From CAZAKZ01 sp964485695 (GTDB lineage: Bacteria > Planctomycetota > JAFGQW01): a stretch of 10,940 nucleotides of DNA. Positions 5,742 to 10,940 of this stretch are shown piece by piece (the stretch's first letter is position 1; each line of letters starts with the position of its first letter). The stretch is taken from contig CAZAKZ010000171.1 in the NCBI GenBank assembly GCA_964485695.1, forward strand, positions 1 to 10,940, written 5' to 3'. Made by a program: the position numbers and the translations under genes. The notes beneath the pieces were generated by a model. The model ran no database searches, was not told the origin of the DNA, and saw only the letters and a program-made list of their open reading frames with translations.

Positions 5742-7808
5742 ATGACCCCAAGTATAGCTCTGTGGATCGTCCTGTTCGGATCGGTCTTCTTGAATCTCGA
5801 TTGCGGCCTCGCGGCCCAGGCAAAAGGACTCACCCCCGCGGACGTGGCCCGCATTCAATACGTTCTCGGCGTCTACCCCGACCAAGACGGCTCCGAGGTG
5901 GCCTTCACGAGGCTCGTCCAGCGGCCCCTCGAGACGGGGCCGGGAAGCGCCTTCGTTCACCTGTTCGCCAGGAAGTCCGGGGAGCCGGAGCGCCTCCTCC
6001 TGGGCGGAAAGAACCGGGTGGGGGGTGTCTGCTGGAGTCCCGACTGGAAAGAGATCCACTTCCTGAAGAGAGGGGAAGGGGACAAGCACGCCGAGGTCTA
6101 CGCCCTGCCCATGGACGGCGGTGAGCCGCGGCGCGTGACCCGGACTGCGCGCGGCGTTCTGTCCTTCAAGTGGTCCCCGGACGGCGCGGCCCTGGCCTAC
6201 ACGGCCACGGACCGGCTGCCGCGACTCAGGTCCACGGCCCGGAAGATGGGATTCAGGCCGAAGGTGATGGACGAGGACTGGACCGGCGTCAGCCTGTATG
6301 TCCGGGACCGGAAGACCGGCAAGTCCAGGCGCCTCACCCGGGGCCGCACGGTGATCTCGTTCGAGTGGGCTCCGGACGGCAGGAAGCTCGCCGTGGGCAT
6401 GGCCCCGCGAAACCTCATCGACGACCGCTACATGTTCACGCGTCTGTGGCTGGTGCGGCCCTTTCCGGGGAGAGGCGGCAAGATCATGGAGCCTCTGGTG
6501 GAGAATCCCGGCAAGCTGGGCGGGTACGCCTGGTCTCCGGATTCCACCCGGCTGGCCTACATCGCCGGCGCGGATCGCCGCGATCCCCATGCGGGCATGC
6601 TCTACGTGGTGGACGCCGCAGAGAAGAAGCCGAGGTGTCTCACCGAGGGCTTCAAGGGCATGGTGCACGAGGTAAAGTGGAAGGACGACGACACCCTGCA
6701 TGCCGCGGTGACCACCGGCGTCTACTCCCACCTCTACGAGATTCGCGTCGCCGACGGCCGCACCTCGACGTTGCTGAGCGGGGGGGACGTGGCGTTTCGC
6801 CATTTCACGCGGTCCGGCAACGGCAAGGCAATCTTCCTGACGGGCTCCACAGCAACCCACCCCGGCGAGGTCTTCCGGGTGAAGGAGGGAGGCGGCCTCG
6901 AGAGGCTCACCCACTCGAATCCGTGGATGAAGAACGTGGCCCTCGGCCGGCAGCGGGTCTTCGCTTTCAAGGCCCGAGACGGTCTGGCCATTGAGGGGCT
7001 TCTCATGGTTCCCGTGGACTACAAGAAGGGCTTGCGATATCCCCTGGTGATCCTCGTGCACGGGGGCCCCGAGTCGCACTTCTCCAACGGCTGGCACACC
7101 GACTACGGCCGGTGGGGCCAGATGCTGGCGGCGCGCGGCTACTTCGTCTGGTATCCAAACTACCGGGCCTCCACCGGGTACGGCGTGGCCTTTGCGAAGG
7201 CGAACCACGGCGATCCCATGGGAAGGGAATTCGAGGATCACCTCGACGCCGTCAAGGCCCTGGACGCGGAGGGCCTCATCGATCCCCGACGCGTGGGTCT
7301 GGGCGGCGGCTCGTACGGCGGATACGCCGCGGCCTGGGCCGCAACCCGGCACAGCAAGCACTTTGCGGCGGCGGTCGCCTTCGTTCCGTTCGTGGACGTC
7401 AGGACCAAGTGGTACACGTCGGATATCCCGAACGAGTTCTTTCTGGTGCACTACGAGGAGAAGTGGCCCCACGAGCAGGTATCGTTCCTGGCGGAGCGAA
7501 GTCCCCTCACCCACGCACCGGCCTGTCGGACCCCGCTCCTCATCTGCGGCGGGACGTCCGACTCGCGGGTTCACCCCAGCCAGCCGTTCATGCTCTACCG
7601 AGCGGTCAAGTTCGCCACCCCGACCCCGGTGCGCTACGTTCAGTATCCGGGGGAGGGCCACGGCAACCGCCTGAACGTCTACCGGTTCGACTACTGCATC
7701 CGTAGCCTCCGGTGGTTCGACCACTATCTGAAACCGGGCGACCACCGCCTGGACGAGCCTCCGGCCCTGGACCTGGACTACCGGAGGTGGATGAGGAAGG
7801 GCAGGTAA
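5742..7808 (+). CDS. Exported S9 family peptidase (prolyl oligopeptidase/DPP4/acylaminoacyl-peptidase type)
   Basis: 688 residues from ATG 5742. I prefer this start to ATG 5691 because it opens directly with a signal peptide (MTPSIALWIVLFGSVFL, cleavage near GLAAQA) and has AGGAGAAGGA upstream at 5721-5730; ATG 5691 adds 17 charged residues and has no Shine-Dalgarno. The N-terminal half is a beta-propeller with TolB/WD-like WSPD or WAPD motifs (about residues 98, 144, 209 and 264). The C-terminal third is an alpha/beta-hydrolase: VILVHGGPESHF for the oxyanion region, GGGSYGGY with nucleophile Ser524, GTSDSRVHPSQ with Asp607, and PGEGHGN with His640, in S9 order and spacing. The enzyme should cleave short peptides in the periplasm, often at proline or releasing N-terminal di- or acyl-aminoacyl residues; exact specificity cannot be read. 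It is the first gene of a tight three-gene operon. Confidence 0.92.
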   Translation: MTPSIALWIVLFGSVFLNLDCGLAAQAKGLTPADVARIQYVLGVYPDQDGSEVAFTRLVQRPLETGPGSAFVHLFARKSGEPERLLLGGKNRVGGVCWSPDWKEIHFLKRGEGDKHAEVYALPMDGGEPRRVTRTARGVLSFKWSPDGAALAYTATDRLPRLRSTARKMGFRPKVMDEDWTGVSLYVRDRKTGKSRRLTRGRTVISFEWAPDGRKLAVGMAPRNLIDDRYMFTRLWLVRPFPGRGGKIMEPLVENPGKLGGYAWSPDSTRLAYIAGADRRDPHAGMLYVVDAAEKKPRCLTEGFKGMVHEVKWKDDDTLHAAVTTGVYSHLYEIRVADGRTSTLLSGGDVAFRHFTRSGNGKAIFLTGSTATHPGEVFRVKEGGGLERLTHSNPWMKNVALGRQRVFAFKARDGLAIEGLLMVPVDYKKGLRYPLVILVHGGPESHFSNGWHTDYGRWGQMLAARGYFVWYPNYRASTGYGVAFAKANHGDPMGREFEDHLDAVKALDAEGLIDPRRVGLGGGSYGGYAAAWAATRHSKHFAAAVAFVPFVDVRTKWYTSDIPNEFFLVHYEEKWPHEQVSFLAERSPLTHAPACRTPLLICGGTSDSRVHPSQPFMLYRAVKFATPTPVRYVQYPGEGHGNRLNVYRFDYCIRSLRWFDHYLKPGDHRLDEPPALDLDYRRWMRKGR

Positions 7809-7810
7809 AC

Positions 7811-8341
7811 ATGTCGTTTCAATTACCGGAAGCCATCGAGATCCTCGAGACCACCCCGTCGGTCCTGAAGACCTGGTTCGGCCCCCTGTCGGACGGATGG
7901 ACCCGGAACCCGGCGAAGGAGGGCGCCTGGACCCCTTTCGACATCGTGGGACACCTCATTCACGGCGAGAAGACCGACTGGATGGTCCGGCTCCGGATGG
8001 TCCTGGAGCAGGGGGAGTCGGCCACCTTTCCCGTCTATGACCGGTTTGCGCAGTTCGAGGAGAGCAGGGGCAAGAACCTCATTGAGCTCCTGGAGACCTT
8101 CGCGGAGCTTCGCGCCGGCAACCTGGCGGTCCTCCGGGATCTGGGTCCGGCGCCGGAACAGATGACCCTCACCGGCATGCACCCGAGCCTGGGTCGGGTC
8201 ACGCTGGAAAACCTCCTGGCCACCTGGGTGGTCCACGACCTTTCCCACATCGCCCAGGCTGCGCGCGTCATGTCGGCCCGGTACGGCGAGGCCGTGGGGC
8301 CCTGGAACCACGAGGACTACCTACGGATCTTCGGGGAATAG
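7811..8341 (+). CDS. DinB family (DinB_2-like) putative metal-dependent protein
   Basis: 176 residues. The pattern is that of the DinB/YfiT four-helix bundle: VGHLIHGEKTDW (46-57) in the second helix and WVVHDLSHIAQ (139-149) near the end, offering His48, His142 and His146 as the usual metal triad. A WTPFDIVGHL-type approach to the first His is typical of DinB_2. Family members include thiol-dependent transferases that use bacillithiol or mycothiol as cofactor, but many have no known role, and none can be assigned here. ATG 7811 lies 2 nt after the peptidase stop with AGGAAGGGCAGG upstream, so translation is probably coupled; the frame is open further upstream to 7712, but that would overlap the peptidase. 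The TMTC-like gene begins 4 nt after the stop. Confidence 0.85.
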   Translation: MSFQLPEAIEILETTPSVLKTWFGPLSDGWTRNPAKEGAWTPFDIVGHLIHGEKTDWMVRLRMVLEQGESATFPVYDRFAQFEESRGKNLIELLETFAELRAGNLAVLRDLGPAPEQMTLTGMHPSLGRVTLENLLATWVVHDLSHIAQAARVMSARYGEAVGPWNHEDYLRIFGE

Positions 8342-8345
8342 CCCC

Positions 8346-10445
8346 TTGCGAGCGAGTATCAAGAAATTCCTGTTCGATCCTCCCGCCGGCGGGAGCGACC
8401 GCTTCCTGCTTCTCCTGATCCTGGTGGTCTGCGCCGGGATCTATGCGCCGGCCGCGTGGAACGGTTTCACCTACGACGATCGGCTCTATGTGATGGCGCA
8501 AACCCCGGAGGGGCCCAACGTGATGGTCCAGGACCTCAAGCCCTTCTCGGAGTACTTCAAGCGACCCTACGGTTATCCGATGAGCAAGTACACCCGGGGA
8601 TTCCGGCCCGTCACGGTCTACACCTTCGCCCTGACCCACAATGCCTTCAGTCAGGACTCCGCCGCTCAGGGTGGAGGTTCCGATCCTGCCTGGCCCCACC
8701 ACGTCCTCAATATCCTGCTGCATCTCCTCGGCGTGTGGCTGGTCTACAGGATGGTTGCCGCGTTCACGGGCCCGGGCGCGCCGCCTCTCCTGGCCGCCCT
8801 GGTCTTCGGGGTGCACGCACTGCGCAGCGACGCCGTGATCTCCATCGTCGGCCGGGGGGAGCTCCTGGGATTCGTGTTCGGGGCCTCGGCAATCCTGGTC
8901 CACCTGCGCGGCCTGGCCGGACCCACCTGGAGGAACTGGAGGATCCCCCTGGCCGCCTTGCTCCTCTTCCTCGCCTTTGCCTCCAAGGAGAGCGCAGTGG
9001 TCTGGGCGGTGTTCCTGCCGCTGTATTCCCTCGTGGTCGCTCTCCGTACCGATTCCGAGGCGTCGATCCTGGCTGTTTGCAGGAGACAGGCCCTGGCCGC
9101 GTTCCTCGTCGTGGGCCCGCCGCTCCTTCTGTTCTTCCTGGCGCGGAACGCGATGCTCCTGGAATACGGCCGGCAATTTGCGGTCACCTACAACGCGAAT
9201 CCTCTCTATCACGGGGACGCGGGTCAACGCGTCCTCACGGGGATCGTGCTCCTCGGGTACGGCCTCTGGAAAGTCCTTGCTCCGCTGGGCCTGAGCTGCG
9301 ACTACGGCGTCTACGTGTTTCGCATCGCGGAGTCCTGGACGGACCCGAGGTTCCTGGGCGCCCTGGCCGCTCTCCTGGTCGTCACCGCCGGGGGCCTCGC
9401 GGTCTTCCGCCGGCATCCCCTCCTGTTCGCGTCCATGGCCGTGTTCCTGGGCTTCGCCTTCCTCACGTCTAACATCCCGGTGCCCATCGAGACGATCTTC
9501 GGTGAACGCCTCCTCTACACGCCGGCGCTGGGACTCTCCCTGGCCGCGGCCTGGGCCGCCGGTCGGATTCCGCGGGGCGGGCTCCGACAAGGATTCTGGT
9601 TTGCAGCCGCTCTCTGGTGCCTAGTCTGCGGCGCCCAGTGCGTGAAGCGCAGCTTCGACTGGCACGACAACGAGACCCTCTATCTCGCCGACGTGGAGAC
9701 GCAGCCGAGGTCACTGTTTCTGAACCTGCAGGCAGCGTCCATCCGGCACAGGAAGGGGGACAGATTCGGGAGGGAGCGCTTCATGGCTACGGCCCGGCGC
9801 CTCGATCCCGATGCCCCCGCGATATCCATCGCCCGCGGCATGTTTCTCCTCGAGGAGAGAAACCTCGTGGAGGCCGAGAAATGCTTTCGCGGGGCCCTCG
9901 GTTCTCCTCTCCTGGACGAAGCGGACACGCAATACCTCCACCACAACTTGGGCATCTTGAGCCTGAGCCTCGGCCGGCGGGAAGAGGCGAGACAATACTT
10001 CGAGACCGCCATGACGAGTCGTCCGGCGACCACGGTAGGCCGGTTGGCCCGGGTGGCGTTGCTCTGGTACGCGTACGAGGACAACAACGTCGAGGCGATG
10101 AACAAACTCCTGGATGAGGGGGAGAAGGGCCTCGAGGGCCTCGACCTGCAAGCGGAGCAGAAGTCCACGGAAGCGACCTACGCGATGTTCCGAGGTCTCA
10201 TCGAGTACCGGCAGGGCAGGTTCAAGGCCGCGGTGAATCTCCTCGGTCGATCCCTGTCGATCCTCGAGACGAAGGAACTGAATCCGGAGCGGATCCCGGC
10301 CGTACTGGCCTACGTGGACGCATTGAGGAAGGTGGGTGAGGCAAAGTCGGCCCTGGCCATGGTCCGGGGCTACCTGAACTCCCCCCGGCTGCCGGCAGAG
10401 CATCGACCGAAATTCGAGGAGCTGCTCCGCGCGCTGGAGCAATGA
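8346..10445 (+). CDS. TMTC-like multi-pass membrane glycosyltransferase (GT-C fold) with C-terminal TPR repeats
   Basis: 699 residues from a TTG start at 8346, 4 nt behind the DinB stop; this start is needed to include the first helix (FLLLLILVVCAGIYAP, 20-35). The N-terminal 435 residues are multi-pass membrane sequence matching the TMTC/GT39-like plan: WNGFTYDDRLYV (38-49) with the acidic pair Asp44-Asp45 in the first external loop, RPVTVYTF (87-94), HHVLNILLHLLG (118-129), HALRSDAVISIVGRGELL (157-174), a DUF1736-like stretch around 295-325, SNIPVPIETIFGERLLYTPALG (375-396, key residues S375, E382, E387, R388) and FDWHDNETLY (437-446). Residues about 452-699 are helical TPR-like repeats. 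By analogy with animal TMTC O-mannosyltransferases it would move a sugar from a lipid-linked donor onto protein at the outer face of the inner membrane; the bacterial acceptor is unknown. Unlike many relatives it sits with a peptidase and a DinB protein. Confidence 0.82.
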   Translation: MRASIKKFLFDPPAGGSDRFLLLLILVVCAGIYAPAAWNGFTYDDRLYVMAQTPEGPNVMVQDLKPFSEYFKRPYGYPMSKYTRGFRPVTVYTFALTHNAFSQDSAAQGGGSDPAWPHHVLNILLHLLGVWLVYRMVAAFTGPGAPPLLAALVFGVHALRSDAVISIVGRGELLGFVFGASAILVHLRGLAGPTWRNWRIPLAALLLFLAFASKESAVVWAVFLPLYSLVVALRTDSEASILAVCRRQALAAFLVVGPPLLLFFLARNAMLLEYGRQFAVTYNANPLYHGDAGQRVLTGIVLLGYGLWKVLAPLGLSCDYGVYVFRIAESWTDPRFLGALAALLVVTAGGLAVFRRHPLLFASMAVFLGFAFLTSNIPVPIETIFGERLLYTPALGLSLAAAWAAGRIPRGGLRQGFWFAAALWCLVCGAQCVKRSFDWHDNETLYLADVETQPRSLFLNLQAASIRHRKGDRFGRERFMATARRLDPDAPAISIARGMFLLEERNLVEAEKCFRGALGSPLLDEADTQYLHHNLGILSLSLGRREEARQYFETAMTSRPATTVGRLARVALLWYAYEDNNVEAMNKLLDEGEKGLEGLDLQAEQKSTEATYAMFRGLIEYRQGRFKAAVNLLGRSLSILETKELNPERIPAVLAYVDALRKVGEAKSALAMVRGYLNSPRLPAEHRPKFEELLRALEQ

Positions 10446-10457
10446 AAGATGGGTTTA

Positions 10458-10489
10458 GTGATTTCAGGAAATATCCCTTCTGGAATCAC
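10458..10489 (+). other. Hairpin after the TMTC-like gene
   Basis: GTGATTTCAG (10458-10467) and CTGGAATCAC (10480-10489) form a 10-bp stem (one G-U pair in RNA) with a 12-nt loop, 12 nt after the stop at 10443-10445. There is no T-tract after it, so it is not a standard intrinsic terminator. It may protect the operon's 3' end or weakly stop transcription. Confidence 0.4.
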
Positions 10490-10509
10490 GTGTGCCTCTC
10501 CTGTAGAAT
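10481..10509 (+). promoter_or_regulatory. Promoter candidate for the small membrane protein gene
   Basis: TGGAAT (10481-10486), a 17-nt spacer and TAGAAT (10504-10509, five of six -10 matches) precede the ATG at 10584 by about 75 nt. The -35 is weak (three of six) and overlaps the right arm of the hairpin at 10458-10489. The rest of the 138-bp gap shows nothing else. Confidence 0.33.
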
Positions 10510-10583
10510 TCGAGGTGTAGCAAGCAGATATCGGATCGTGGCCTGGTCCTCGAGGATCCTCACCGGGAAAGACTCCAGCAGCC

Positions 10584-10892
10584 ATGAAGACCCGAAGCCT
10601 CACCCGCGAAGAACTCCAGCGCCTCAAGGCTGAGCGGGTTCCCGGCCGCGTGCTGGGAGCCATCCTGACCCTCCTTCTTGCGATCGTGGTCGGGGTGGTC
10701 TTCACCCAGTATCCTCCGCTTCTCGAGGATGCGGGAAATACTATGGCGGGTCTGGCGGCAGCGGTGCTGGCCTTCCTCTCGATCCAGATCCTGGTGCGCG
10801 GGCTGAACCGCCGGTTCACCCTGGATATCGCCGGAAACGAGGCCCACCTCGTGGAGAAGCGGATCGAGAGAAAGAACCACAGAAAGGATTGA
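10584..10892 (+). CDS. Small two-helix membrane protein of unknown function
   Basis: 102 residues; I do not recognise a family. A charged N-terminus (residues 1-21, TREELQRLKAER) is followed by two hydrophobic stretches, about 23-41 (VLGAILTLLLAIVVGVVFT) and 54-73 (MAGLAAAVLAFLSIQILVRG), with a short polar link (YPPLLEDAGN). The C-terminal 28 residues are polar and end very basic (KRIERKNHRKD). By the positive-inside rule both ends would face the cytoplasm, giving a hairpin in the inner membrane. Coding signs are the strong GC bias at third positions and a well-formed membrane pattern. No clear Shine-Dalgarno is seen before ATG 10584; GGGAAAG lies about 14 nt upstream, which is far. It is not tightly joined to the operon before it (138-bp gap). 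Confidence 0.65.
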   Translation: MKTRSLTREELQRLKAERVPGRVLGAILTLLLAIVVGVVFTQYPPLLEDAGNTMAGLAAAVLAFLSIQILVRGLNRRFTLDIAGNEAHLVEKRIERKNHRKD

Positions 10893-10940
10893 GTGTAAGT
10901 TCGAATCGTGCAGCGCAACTCGGTACCTGCAAAGGATTTA

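Noticed and set aside
5622..7745. 707-codon open frame on the minus strand opposite the S9 peptidase
   Set aside because: It mirrors a well-supported peptidase with an intact catalytic triad. Long antisense open frames are normal in GC-rich genes, and its translation shows no domain-like pattern.
8268..9590. 440-codon open frame on the minus strand opposite the TMTC-like gene
   Set aside because: The translation is low-complexity and full of Glu, Gln, Arg and Gly, as expected from the antisense of a GC-rich membrane protein. The plus strand has recognisable family blocks.
10899..10907. GTTCGAATC, resembling a tRNA T-loop
   Set aside because: The flanking five-base arms do not pair, and no acceptor, anticodon or D arm can be drawn around it, so there is no tRNA.

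Overview
The window reads as chromosomal DNA from a high-GC, Gram-negative-type bacterium, probably an environmental lineage or a metagenome contig. Signs of this are GC-rich third codon positions across most genes, exported proteins with signal peptides, an ExbD/TolR-type inner-membrane protein, and a large periplasmic-type HEAT-repeat protein. That protein's plan (signal peptide, beta-sandwich domains, HEAT repeats, short STN-like C-terminal domain) recalls Planctomycetota and similar phyla. I cannot fix the phylum from the sequence alone.

Layout: (1) Positions 1-696, minus strand, hold the N-terminal 232 residues of a TcmP protein (three-Cys-motif partner), cut by the left edge, with a good sigma70-like promoter at 783-755. 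This end is visibly lower in GC than the rest and looks like an accessory segment. (2) Positions 697-1009 are a divergent intergenic region with minus-strand frames that read like a decayed or frameshifted protein. (3) 1010-4294 encodes the 1094-residue exported HEAT-repeat protein. (4) 4278-4387 is a 110-bp imperfect palindrome, each half with its own small hairpin. It overlaps the 3' end of the HEAT gene and supplies its stop codon. (5) 4401-5111 encodes an alpha/beta-hydrolase of the phospholipase/carboxylesterase type. Its 3' end overlaps tail-to-tail with (6) an ExbD/TolR gene on the minus strand (5556-5071) that has no ExbB partner in view. (7) 5742-10445 looks like one operon on the plus strand: an exported S9 prolyl-oligopeptidase-like peptidase, a DinB-fold protein 2 nt behind it, and a multi-pass GT-C/TMTC-like glycosyltransferase with C-terminal TPRs 4 nt behind that. 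(8) 10584-10892 encodes a 102-residue two-helix membrane protein of unknown role, after a short gap with a hairpin and a possible promoter. The last 48 bases show nothing I can support.

Most genes concern the cell envelope: exported peptidase, membrane glycosyltransferase, energy-transducing membrane protein, exported repeat scaffold. The two items least like ordinary housekeeping DNA are the tcmP end, whose usual PF07505 (Gp37/Gp68-type) partner would have to lie outside the window to the left, and the two-fold-symmetric palindromic element at 4278-4387.
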